Shown here one piece after another: positions 1-7,954 of a stretch of 64,000 bases of DNA. The translations under genes and the position numbers were made by a program. The stretch's first letter is position 1, and the number at the start of each line of letters is the position of its first letter. Source of the stretch: Gordonia zhenghanii (GTDB lineage: Bacteria; Actinomycetota; Actinomycetes; Mycobacteriales; Mycobacteriaceae); the NCBI RefSeq assembly GCF_021738965.1, contig NZ_JAKKOQ010000001.1:712772-776771 (forward strand), given 5' to 3'. Under the pieces are notes generated by a model. The model did no database searches. It saw only the letters and a list, made by a program, of their open reading frames with translations, and had not been told where the DNA came from.

Positions 1-134
1 CTGCGACAGATCGGGTAGATCGAATGGACCACATGGTGGCTAAGAGTACCTGTTCTGACCTGAGAACGAATGTCCGATTTATTTCGGCACGGTCAAGCGC
101 CTGGAACGCCGCTTCTGACCGCACCCGACCTGGC

Positions 135-140
135 TAGACT
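135..140 (+). promoter_or_regulatory. -10 hexamer, leaderless start
   Basis: TAGACT ends 6 bases before the thioesterase ATG. No Shine-Dalgarno lies between, so the mRNA probably starts at the AUG. Confidence 0.5.
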
Positions 141-146
141 CGGCGA

Positions 147-575
147 ATGGCCCCCGCTGCATTCGCGTTCGTCGCTCAGGTTCCCGTCCGCTGGTCAGAC
201 ATGGATGCGTTCGGGCACATCAATCACGCGCGCATGGTGACGCTCATGGAAGAGGCCCGGATCGCGTGGCTCCTCAGCGCGGGCGAGGAGTACGCGCCCC
301 TCATCAAGAGCGCCATGATCGTCCACGTCGACATCCGGTACCAGGGGCAGTTGCGCCACGACGACTCCCCGCTGCGCATCGGCATGTGGATCAAGCACCA
401 CCGTTCGGTCGACTTCACGATCGGCTACGAGATCCGCGGTGCGCTCGCCGACGACGCCGGGCGGCCCGCGTGCACGGCGAGCACCCAGATGGCGGTCGTC
501 GACATCGAGAACCACCGATTGCGGCGACTGACCGACACCGAGAAGGCCTATCTGAAGGAGTGGGGCGCGGCGTGA
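147..575 (+). CDS. Hotdog-fold acyl-CoA thioesterase (4HBT family)
   Basis: A 142-residue single hotdog domain, expected to hydrolyse acyl-CoA thioesters in the cytoplasm. The family's active-site segment is visible near residues 18-31 (SDMDAFGHINHARM), with the conserved Asp and the GHINHA turn, followed by the EEARIAWL helix. The length matches YbgC/FadM-type enzymes. The ATG at 147 is chosen because a -10 hexamer sits just upstream. The gene runs tail-to-tail into the next gene with one base between the stops. The exact acyl substrate cannot be told from sequence. Confidence 0.85.
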   Translation: MAPAAFAFVAQVPVRWSDMDAFGHINHARMVTLMEEARIAWLLSAGEEYAPLIKSAMIVHVDIRYQGQLRHDDSPLRIGMWIKHHRSVDFTIGYEIRGALADDAGRPACTASTQMAVVDIENHRLRRLTDTEKAYLKEWGAA

Positions 576-576
576 C

Positions 577-1779
577 CTACGGCTCGTAGCGCTGCGGCAG
601 TTCCCGTCGCACGCCGGGCCCCAGCTGCGCGATGCTGCCCTGCAGTACGTCGCGATAGATACGCAGCTGCTCTTCGCCGCTGCGCACCTGTTGGGACAGC
701 CTGCGGGTGTTGTCGGCGCCGAGTTCGCGTTCGCCCGACCGAGCCAGCAGATGGTCGATCCGCTCGTCGATGGTGGACGCCCGATCGAATTCGTCGAGCA
801 GTCGGAGTTCGGAGGCCGCTGACTCGACGGTCGCCGCGATCTCACTGAACGCGAGGACCCGGTCGATCAACTCCGACCACACGGGACGCAACGCGCTCTC
901 CCGCGCTTCGATGTGCGCGATGAACCCGGCGTCGAAACCACCGTTGTTCTTCGCCTGATCGAGGTCCACGCGCAGGGCGCGCAGCGCGATGACGTCCGAC
1001 GCGATCTCAGCGAGCTCGGCGTGCAGGTTCACTTGGACGCGCTGCATCTCGAAGTGATCGGACATCCACGCGGGATTGGTGCGGATCCGGTCGTAGTAGT
1101 GGCCCGCGACGAACAGCAGCGTCTCGTATCCGTCGGCGAACGACGCACCGCGGGACGCGGTCCCGGGCGCCACGGCGTCCGGACCGAAGACCTGCGCCGC
1201 CATCTCCTCGACCTGTCGACGTGGGCCGCGGCCACCGACCTGCCCGACGACGCCGACGAACTTGTCGAACACGTCCGATCCGGCCCGACGCGCTCCGGTC
1301 GGACGGTACGGGACAGGGGTGCACAGCAGGCCGGAGAACAGCTGTTCACGTTCGGCGATCTCGAGGTAGACGTTCTCGCGCCGTTCCCGCCGCACCGCAC
1401 GGGTTCCACTCGGCATCACACCCTTCGCCGTGACGACGGACCGCCGCGCGTCCTCGCGGCGACGGCTCAGCACCGCGAGGCGGGACCGCACGACCGGCAC
1501 GACCAGACTCGGCAGCACCGTGGTGCCGAGGTACTTCTCAGCGTGCAGAATGCTGCGCTGCACCCGTCGGAGCTCGCTGTAGCCGTTCGACGGGGACGGC
1601 AACGGGAGGTTCGCCGACGCCCGGCGGACGACGGTCCCCCGCGCGGTCGGAGTGAGGTACCCGGACGCGATGAGCAGGCAGGCGAGATCGGACAGTTCGG
1701 ACGGCTGTCCAGGTACCCGAGCCTCGCTCGTCCATTGCCGTAGGTCGGCGGCGGTGACCGAACGATCGGGTGCAGACAT
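577..1779 (-). CDS. Conserved hypothetical protein, 400 aa
   Basis: I do not recognise a family. The protein is soluble-looking: no signal peptide and no hydrophobic span long enough for a membrane helix. It is rich in Arg, Glu and Ala, with long probable helices in the C-terminal half (about residues 220-390), including an HYYDRIRTNPAWMSDHF segment. The N-terminal 50 residues could be a small winged-helix-like region (LACLLIASGYLTPTARG), but this is weak. It begins directly after a TANNNT hexamer and stands alone, convergent with the thioesterase gene. Confidence 0.6.
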   Translation of the reverse strand: MSAPDRSVTAADLRQWTSEARVPGQPSELSDLACLLIASGYLTPTARGTVVRRASANLPLPSPSNGYSELRRVQRSILHAEKYLGTTVLPSLVVPVVRSRLAVLSRRREDARRSVVTAKGVMPSGTRAVRRERRENVYLEIAEREQLFSGLLCTPVPYRPTGARRAGSDVFDKFVGVVGQVGGRGPRRQVEEMAAQVFGPDAVAPGTASRGASFADGYETLLFVAGHYYDRIRTNPAWMSDHFEMQRVQVNLHAELAEIASDVIALRALRVDLDQAKNNGGFDAGFIAHIEARESALRPVWSELIDRVLAFSEIAATVESAASELRLLDEFDRASTIDERIDHLLARSGERELGADNTRRLSQQVRSGEEQLRIYRDVLQGSIAQLGPGVRRELPQRYEP

Positions 1780-1785
1780 GACACC

Positions 1786-1791
1786 ATGCTA
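1786..1791 (-). promoter_or_regulatory. -10 hexamer, leaderless start
   Basis: TAGCAT on the reverse strand, 6 bases upstream of the ATG at 1779. Confidence 0.5.
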
Positions 1792-1824
1792 CCGGCGCGC
1801 GGAGATCACGCGAGGAGGTGCGCG

Positions 1825-2934
1825 TCACCTGCTCGCGACTCGCCACAGCGGTGACGTCGCCCGATGCAGCACCCAGGCGATCGGGACGCTGATCGCTGTG
1901 GTGACCAAAAACGCCAGGAGCACCGATCCGGTGAAGACCTGATAGCCGAGCAGGTCCATCACGAGCTCGAGGACCATGACGTGGACGAGGAAGAACTCGT
2001 AGGAGATCTCCCCGAACCACACCATCGGACGCGACCCGCACAGCTTCGACCACCAGTCGGACGGGTCGACGACGAGGGGACCGACGAGCCCCACGGCCAC
2101 CACCGCGTACAGCAGGTGCTTGACGATCGCCGCACCCGCATCGTTCGGGACGATCGTCGGCTCGCCCGCGAACGCTCCCGCCGACACCGCGAAGGCGACG
2201 ACCGCCGCGGCGACGCTCGGCGCGGCGGGCCAGGAGCGCACCAGCCGGCCGAGCACGGCGAGGAGCATTCCGGCGACGAACCAGAGTGCGAACGTCGGGG
2301 CCCACAGCCGGGCCGTCGGGTCCACGCCGTCCTCGTGCGTCGCCAGCGTCCAGATCGGCGAGACGAGGAGCAGGCCGACGAGCACCGCGATCAGCAGATC
2401 CGGCCGCCAGCGATCCCGGCACACATAGCGGGCCAGCGGCCACGCGATCAACGGCAGCGCGATGTAGTAGACGACTTCCGCTGCCAGACTCCACATCTGG
2501 GTGAGACCGGCGTGCAGGTGCCCGAACCCGTACACCTGGGTCAACGTCAGATTCCGGAGGAGTCCGGACCAGCCGTGACCGAGGTCGGACGAGTCGGTGC
2601 GGAACACGAAGATCACGTAGACCACGACGACGGTGATCACGTATGCGGGAACGATCCGGCGCACCCGATGCCAGGCGTACCTCCCCAGGCTGGGGTGGTC
2701 CCCGGTCTCCGACTGCAACGCCCGCACCCACGGCGAGAACAGGAGATACCCGGACAGGACGAAGAAGATCGTCACCCCGACCTCGAACCTGGCGAACAGC
2801 CGCCCCTCGTAGTCGTCGGTGTACTGCCCGGTCCAGAACGCCGCGTGGGTGAGGCAGACGGTCAGCGCGGCGATCGTGCGGATGCCGGTGAGCGCGGGCC
2901 TGCGGGCGGACGTCCGGGCGTCACCGGTCGACAC
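1825..2934 (-). CDS. Membrane acyltransferase, acyltransferase-3 (OafA) family
   Basis: A 369-residue multi-pass membrane protein (about ten helices) of the family that O-acylates sugars or other envelope components from acyl-CoA. The family His near the N-terminus lies in the first helix (LTVCLTHAAF, about residue 30). The final helices contain the typical ISYEFFLVH segment. It starts with GTG two bases after the response regulator stop, so it is probably the last gene of the exporter/two-component operon and may be a target or partner of that signalling system. The substrate is unknown. Confidence 0.8.
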   Translation of the reverse strand: MSTGDARTSARRPALTGIRTIAALTVCLTHAAFWTGQYTDDYEGRLFARFEVGVTIFFVLSGYLLFSPWVRALQSETGDHPSLGRYAWHRVRRIVPAYVITVVVVYVIFVFRTDSSDLGHGWSGLLRNLTLTQVYGFGHLHAGLTQMWSLAAEVVYYIALPLIAWPLARYVCRDRWRPDLLIAVLVGLLLVSPIWTLATHEDGVDPTARLWAPTFALWFVAGMLLAVLGRLVRSWPAAPSVAAAVVAFAVSAGAFAGEPTIVPNDAGAAIVKHLLYAVVAVGLVGPLVVDPSDWWSKLCGSRPMVWFGEISYEFFLVHVMVLELVMDLLGYQVFTGSVLLAFLVTTAISVPIAWVLHRATSPLWRVASR

Positions 2935-2936
2935 GG

Positions 2937-3551
2937 TCAGATCCAGCCCCGCTCGTGCGCCACCCGCGCCGCCTCGGCGCGCGTCGACGTCCCCGTCTTC
3001 CCGATGGCGGACGAGAGGTGATTGCGAACCGTCCCCTGCGACAGGTGCACGCGTCCCGCGATCACGGCGACGGTCCCGCCGGAGCGCGCCTCGGTCAACA
3101 CTTCCGACTCCCTCGGCGTCAACGGGTTCTCACCGCTGGTGAGGCTCTCCGTCGCGAGCATCGGATCGATGACGCGCAGCCCCGCGTGCACACGACGGAC
3201 CGCGTCGGCCAGCTCCGCTGCGGGCGTGTCCTTGACGACGAACCCGGACGCTCCCGCGTCGATGGCACGCCGCAGGTAACCGGGCCGACCGAACGTCGTG
3301 ACGATCAACGACCGCACGCCGGGGAGCGTCGCCGACACCTGTGCCGCCGCGTCGATGCCGTCGAGGCCCGGCATCTCGATGTCGAGCAGACACACGTGGG
3401 CTCCGGCGTTCCGCGCCGCGTCGACGACCTCGTCGCCGCGGGCGACCTGAGCGACCACCTGCAGATCCGACTCGAGGTCGAGGAGTGCGGCGAGCGCGCC
3501 GCGGACCAGAGCCTGGTCGTCGGCCAGCAGCAGCCGGATCGTCTCACTCAT
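2937..3551 (-). CDS. NarL/DesR-type response regulator
   Basis: A 204-residue two-component response regulator. The receiver domain covers residues 4-120, with the acidic pair at Asp11/Asp12 and the phospho-acceptor Asp57 in LLDIEMPGLDG. A LuxR-type helix-turn-helix follows at about residues 140-200 (LTPRESEVL, then SQGTVRNHL). It overlaps the histidine kinase stop by ATGA, so the pair is translationally coupled. By analogy with DesK/DesR pairs beside ABC-2 exporters it probably controls its own operon. No operator was identified. Confidence 0.9.
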   Translation of the reverse strand: MSETIRLLLADDQALVRGALAALLDLESDLQVVAQVARGDEVVDAARNAGAHVCLLDIEMPGLDGIDAAAQVSATLPGVRSLIVTTFGRPGYLRRAIDAGASGFVVKDTPAAELADAVRRVHAGLRVIDPMLATESLTSGENPLTPRESEVLTEARSGGTVAVIAGRVHLSQGTVRNHLSSAIGKTGTSTRAEAARVAHERGWI

Positions 3552-4756
3552 CGGTTCATCCCATCATGGGTCGAGACGGCGGGGGTCGAGGTGGCGGGGG
3601 TCGAGCCGGTGACGGTCGCGGAGACGACCGTCCCGTGCGCATCGGACTCCACCCTCAGCACACCGCCTGCGTCGGCGACCCGTTCGGACAGGCCACGCAG
3701 TCCGGTCCCGTACGTGAGCATCGCCGAGCCGTCACCGTCGTCGGCGACGGTGATCTCGCCGCGGCTGATCCGGACTCGACACGACGACGCGCCGCTGTGC
3801 CGGACGACGTTGGTGACCGCTTCGCGCAGCACCCACGCGAACAACGTCGCATACGGGGTGTGAACGTCGGCGGGGTCTGGCACGTCGGCGACGATCCCCG
3901 CCGCGGACAACGCGCTGGCGGCCGACGCCAGACCGGTCGGCAGTTCCGGCACCCGCAGACGGCCGACCGTCGAGCGCACTTCGGCGAGCGCCTCTCTGGA
4001 GAGCGCGTTGACCTCCGCGATCTCTGCTTTCGCGCGCTCCGGATCGAGATCGACGAGACGTCCGGCCAACTCCGTCTTCACCGAGATGACCGTCAGCGAG
4101 TGCCCGAGGATGTCGTGGACGTCGCGCGCCACACTCTCACGTTCGGCCACCACCGCCAGTCGGGAGTTGAGCTCGTGCTGCCGATCGAGGCTCGCCGACC
4201 GCTCGTACTCACGTTCGCTGACCGCCCTGATCGCGATCATCGTAGTGCCGATCGCGACCATGATCGCGAAGGTCCCGAAGTCGACGTCCCAGCCGAGAAG
4301 CACCGGCACGAGGTACACCGCCGCGATCAGACCGACGATGACGATCACCTGCACCCGTCGGGGCGCGGTGAACGACACCACGGCCATGAGGAAGCCTGCG
4401 AGGCCGAACGCGCTCTCGTGGATGATCGGGAACATCAGTCCGGCCAGGACGATCAACGTCATCGTGATGTACCAGCGGGCCCGGTCGTAGTCGGCGTCAC
4501 CGCGCGGCGCCGAGTTCATCAAGAGGATGCAGGCGACGAGGTAGACCAGCGCGAACACCCCGAGGTCGACGAACCCCAGAACACGCACCAGAATCGAGTT
4601 GTCCGACGTGGCGACCGCGATCACCGGGTAGAGCAGAAAGATCATCCAGACGGCGCCGAACACCCAACGCCATTGGCGCCAGGGCATCCGGTCGTCGTCC
4701 CGGAGCGTCGCGATCCGCTCGCGAGAGAGGATCGAACCGGCGAAGCTCGGGCTCAT
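3548..4756 (-). CDS. DesK-type sensor histidine kinase
   Basis: A 402-residue membrane histidine kinase. The N-terminal 170 residues hold five or six hydrophobic segments. A HisKA_3 dimerisation domain follows with the phospho-accepting His in RDVHDILGHSLT (about residue 214). The ATPase domain contains the N-box region EAVTNVVRHSGA and a G-rich GTGLRGLSERV lid. There is no large extracellular sensor domain, so it probably senses the membrane state or an exporter partner. The stop of the upstream permease gene forms part of its Shine-Dalgarno (TAGGAGGA), 11 bases before the ATG. Confidence 0.9.
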   Translation of the reverse strand: MSPSFAGSILSRERIATLRDDDRMPWRQWRWVFGAVWMIFLLYPVIAVATSDNSILVRVLGFVDLGVFALVYLVACILLMNSAPRGDADYDRARWYITMTLIVLAGLMFPIIHESAFGLAGFLMAVVSFTAPRRVQVIVIVGLIAAVYLVPVLLGWDVDFGTFAIMVAIGTTMIAIRAVSEREYERSASLDRQHELNSRLAVVAERESVARDVHDILGHSLTVISVKTELAGRLVDLDPERAKAEIAEVNALSREALAEVRSTVGRLRVPELPTGLASAASALSAAGIVADVPDPADVHTPYATLFAWVLREAVTNVVRHSGASSCRVRISRGEITVADDGDGSAMLTYGTGLRGLSERVADAGGVLRVESDAHGTVVSATVTGSTPATSTPAVSTHDGMNR

Positions 4757-4767
4757 CGACGGTCCTC

Positions 4768-5535
4768 CTACTGGCGGTTGCTACTGCGAGAGTAGAAGAA
4801 CGCTGCTGCGACGGCGAACGACGCGGCCCAGAAGACGGTGTTCGCGATCATCACCCACAGCGGGATCACCGTTCCGTACACGGTCATACCGTCGTCGAGC
4901 GGATAGCGCGCCAACGACACGACACCGAACATCGGAGTGAACTCGGCGATCCGCAGCATCGCGCCGCTCAACGGGACGAACACGTTGCCCGCGAACGCCA
5001 GCAGAGCGAGGATGCCGCCGAGGACCTGCATCGCACCGTCGGATTTGAAGACGCTGCCGAGCGCGAGACCGAGTGCCGCGAACGACGCCGAACCGACCCA
5101 GCCGATACCGAGGCACGCGATCCACACGGCGGCGGGTGCGCTGGCGCCGCTGACCGCGCCGACGACGGCCAGGATCACGACGGGCAGTGCGCTCGTCGCG
5201 AGGGCGAGAGCGATCTTGGTCGACACGTACCCGGACGGTTTGAGCGGCGTCATCATGAGGGTGCGCGTCCACCCCGCTTGTTGTTCGATGGCGACCGACG
5301 CCGCATTGGACGCCGCGGCCAGGACCGCGCCGTAGACGGCCATGCCGACGAGGACGTAGAACGCGACGTTGCCGTCGCCGACGCTGTCCTCGCTCGACTG
5401 GGTGGCGCCGAAGACCAGGTACAGCAGTGCGGGCATCGCGATGGTGAAGATCATCGCGCGACGATTCCGCAGTACGCGGCGGACATCGGCTTTGAGGTAA
5501 GTCGGCGCGATCACGGCGCCGGTGGGGACAGACAT
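4768..5535 (-). CDS. ABC-2 type exporter permease
   Basis: A 255-residue permease with six predicted membrane helices in the ABC-2 arrangement. The cytoplasmic N-terminus (YLKADVRRVLRNRRAMIF) is typical of drug and lipid exporter permeases paired with a separate ATPase. It lies 49 bases downstream of the ATPase gene and upstream of the kinase and regulator, so the four form one unit. An AAAGGA ribosome-binding site precedes the ATG. The transported substrate is unknown; drug, antimicrobial peptide or lipid are all plausible. Confidence 0.85.
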   Translation of the reverse strand: MSVPTGAVIAPTYLKADVRRVLRNRRAMIFTIAMPALLYLVFGATQSSEDSVGDGNVAFYVLVGMAVYGAVLAAASNAASVAIEQQAGWTRTLMMTPLKPSGYVSTKIALALATSALPVVILAVVGAVSGASAPAAVWIACLGIGWVGSASFAALGLALGSVFKSDGAMQVLGGILALLAFAGNVFVPLSGAMLRIAEFTPMFGVVSLARYPLDDGMTVYGTVIPLWVMIANTVFWAASFAVAAAFFYSRSSNRQ

Positions 5536-5584
5536 GTCGGATCCTTTCGAGATCTGGTCGAGCTGGTTTGTGGAGCCGGTGAGG

Positions 5585-6535
5585 TCAGGCTGCTGAGTTC
5601 GAGCTGCGGGCGGTCAGCGTGACGAACGCGTCCTCGAGATTGTGCGCAGCGATCTCGACGTCGCGCGCCTCGGTACTGGTCAGCAGGTGGCGGGCGAGGC
5701 AGTCGGAGTCGGCGAGCGACAGATACAGGCGTCCGCCGCGCTGCTCGCGCACCTCCAGGTCGGGGAACACTCGGCGCAGTCCGGGCACGGCGGCCTCGTC
5801 GAGGACGGCCGACACGATGCGGCGGCTGGCGCGGGTGCGGATCTCGGCGGTCGAGCCGTCCGCGACGATGGAGCCGCCTGCGATCATCACGATCCGGTCG
5901 GCGAAGGCGTCGGCCTCCTCCAGATAGTGGGTGGCGAACACGACGGTCCGGCCACGCCCTGCGTCGGCACGCATCGCGGCCCAGAACGTGCGCCGCGACT
6001 CGACGTCCATCCCGGCGGTCGGCTCGTCGAGGACGATCAGGTCCGGATCGGGCAGCAGAGCGAGCGCGAACTTGAGACGCTGCTGTTCGCCGCCGGAACA
6101 GCGCGACACCTTGCGGTCGGCGAGATCGCCGATGCCCGCCCGCGCCATCACGGCGTCGACGTCGGCCGTCCGATCGTGCAGGGACGCAACGACGTCGACC
6201 GTCTCGCCGACGGTGAAGTCGTCCATCAGACCGCCGGTCTGCATGACTGCGGCGACCCGTCCGTCGCGCGCTGCTCGGCGGGCCGGACGCCCGAAGACGC
6301 GGACTTCACCGCTGTCCGGGGCGGTGAGGCCGAGGATCATGTCGATCGTCGTCGTCTTCCCCGCGCCGTTGGGTCCGAGGAATGCGACGACCTCTCCGGC
6401 ACGGACGGTGAGGTCGATCCCTTTCACAGCGTCGACCACGGAGCCCTTCGGTCCGTGGAAACGCTTGGTCAGTTGCGTGACGTGAATCGCCGGTGCTGGG
6501 TTCGTGAAGTCTGGGTTCGTGAAGTCTGGGTTCAT
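5585..6535 (-). CDS. ABC exporter ATPase subunit
   Basis: A 316-residue ATPase of the DrrA/CcmA-like class. Visible motifs are Walker A GPNGAGKTTT (about residue 54), signature CSGGEQQRLKFAL, Walker B LIVLDEPTAGMD and the switch His in FATHYLEE. A C-terminal extension of about 80 residues follows the nucleotide-binding core, as in DrrA. The N-terminus carries a perfect duplication, NPDFTNPDFTNP, encoded by a 15-bp tandem repeat. It leads the reverse operon and is divergent from the GAF regulator. Confidence 0.9.
   Translation of the reverse strand: MNPDFTNPDFTNPAPAIHVTQLTKRFHGPKGSVVDAVKGIDLTVRAGEVVAFLGPNGAGKTTTIDMILGLTAPDSGEVRVFGRPARRAARDGRVAAVMQTGGLMDDFTVGETVDVVASLHDRTADVDAVMARAGIGDLADRKVSRCSGGEQQRLKFALALLPDPDLIVLDEPTAGMDVESRRTFWAAMRADAGRGRTVVFATHYLEEADAFADRIVMIAGGSIVADGSTAEIRTRASRRIVSAVLDEAAVPGLRRVFPDLEVREQRGGRLYLSLADSDCLARHLLTSTEARDVEIAAHNLEDAFVTLTARSSNSAA
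6498..6527. repeat. 15-bp tandem duplication inside the ATPase 5' end
   Basis: Two perfect copies of GGGTTCGTGAAGTCT followed by a partial third. They add NPDFT-type residues to the N-terminus ahead of the ATPase fold. This is a typical slippage product and may vary between strains. Confidence 0.8.
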
Positions 6536-6640
6536 ACCTTCACGATTCCGCTCCGGAGGCCTCGAGACCTCGCGCAGATGTCACCTCTTGACCATGACGT
6601 CTGTCAGGGGCCACGACGCTACGTGACGCCGATCACGAAG

Positions 6641-6651
6641 TGTTTGGCACA
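6641..6651. promoter_or_regulatory. Candidate GAF-regulator operator
   Basis: TGTTTGGCACA lies 31 bases upstream of the GAF regulator ATG and matches 9 of 11 positions with TGTGTGACACA in front of the aldehyde dehydrogenase. The assignment is tentative. Confidence 0.3.
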
Positions 6652-6681
6652 ATTGAGGGCAGAGTGCGACCGGAGGATGCG

Positions 6682-7923
6682 ATGTCGGATGGCGAGGCGA
6701 CCGTCACCCGGGTGAGGCGTGCCTACGAACAGTTCTTGGCTGGCGTCAATCCGCCCGAGGGCATGGTGCGTTCCCTGGTCCAGGAGTCGTGGGTCCGGTC
6801 ACGCAGCCGCGGGGTGACCGACGCCGCGGACGTGACGTCGGACGCCATGTCCGACAGCGACTTCGCCGAATACCGTGCCGAGCACCGGCTGGCCCAAGTG
6901 CGACCGTTGATCACCTCGCTCATGCTCGACGACATCGCGGACGCCGGCGTCGTGGTAGCCCTGACCGACCGGCGCGGCCGCCTCCTCTGGGTGGACGGCG
7001 ATCGATCGACGCGCGGCAAGGCCGCGACGATCAATTTCGTCGAAGGAACTCTCTGGAGCGAGGAGCAGGTCGGGACCAACGCGCCGGGACTCGCCCTCAA
7101 CTTGGACCGCGGCGTCCAGATCATCGGGCCCGAACACTATGCGAGCCCAGTCCAGAAGTGGAACTGCGCGGCCGCTCCGGTCCACGATCCGACGACCGGC
7201 GAGGTGATCGGGGCCATCGACGTGACGGGCGGGGACGCGGCTGCGGCGCCGTTCGCGCTCGCCGCCGTGCGGTCCGTGGTGGCGGCCGTGGAGCGGGAAC
7301 TGCGCTCGCTGGCCGTCGATCTCTCCCCCGCAGCCGTACTCGCCTCCCGGCTGACCGTGCTCGCGGGCGAACCGGTGTGGCATGCGCCGGGCCGGACCAG
7401 GAATGTGCTGTCGCCCCGGCACGCCGAGATCCTGCTCCTGCTGCACTTGCACCCGGACGGCCTGTCGACCGACCGCCTCGCCGACCTGTTGTCCGACGAC
7501 GACCTCGGCTCGGTCACCGTTCGCGCCGAGATCTCCCGGCTCCGCCGCGAAGTCGGCGACGTGCTCGCCTCCCGCCCCTACCGACTCACCGGTCACGTGA
7601 CATCCGACGTCACCGACGTCCGCGCTGGCATCGCCGCCGGGGAGTTACGCGCGGCCGTGGCGTCGCTCGGGCGCGGCGGTCTCCTCGCCGACTCGCTGGC
7701 TCCCGGTATCAGCGACGCGTTCGACGAGATCCGCGAAGACCTGCGATCGGCGGTCTTCGCCAGTCGGGACCTCACCGCGCTGCAGGCGTGGGCGGCCTCA
7801 CCGCACGGCCACGACGACTTCCAGGCGTGGACGGCACTGCGTCGCGCCCTTCCGTCAGGTCACCCGGACGCCGCGATCGCCGCGGGCCGGGTCCGGTTGT
7901 TGAACCGCCGTTTCGGCGTGTGA
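6682..7923 (+). CDS. GAF-domain transcriptional regulator (AcoR-like, no AAA+ domain)
   Basis: A 413-residue regulator. A GAF sensor domain spans about residues 60-200 (LLWVDGDRSTRGKAA, then TNAPGLAL and CAAPVHDPTTGEVIGAIDVTG). The C-terminal region has a winged-helix-like segment (LSPRHAEILLLL, then SVTVRAEISRLRREVG). The start is placed at 6682 because GGAGG stands 5 bases upstream; an in-frame ATG at 6640 lacks one. Such regulators commonly flank aldehyde or alcohol dehydrogenases in Mycobacteriales. Here the likely target at 14704 is separated from it by the two emb genes. Confidence 0.8.
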   Translation: MSDGEATVTRVRRAYEQFLAGVNPPEGMVRSLVQESWVRSRSRGVTDAADVTSDAMSDSDFAEYRAEHRLAQVRPLITSLMLDDIADAGVVVALTDRRGRLLWVDGDRSTRGKAATINFVEGTLWSEEQVGTNAPGLALNLDRGVQIIGPEHYASPVQKWNCAAAPVHDPTTGEVIGAIDVTGGDAAAAPFALAAVRSVVAAVERELRSLAVDLSPAAVLASRLTVLAGEPVWHAPGRTRNVLSPRHAEILLLLHLHPDGLSTDRLADLLSDDDLGSVTVRAEISRLRREVGDVLASRPYRLTGHVTSDVTDVRAGIAAGELRAAVASLGRGGLLADSLAPGISDAFDEIREDLRSAVFASRDLTALQAWAASPHGHDDFQAWTALRRALPSGHPDAAIAAGRVRLLNRRFGV

Positions 7924-7954
7924 CCGAACCGTTCCCGCCCGCGGGGAATCCGGG

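Noticed and set aside
6640..6681. Longer N-terminus of the GAF regulator from ATG 6640
   Set aside because: No ribosome site precedes it and it would cover a promoter-like region. ATG 6682 has GGAGG at the right distance.
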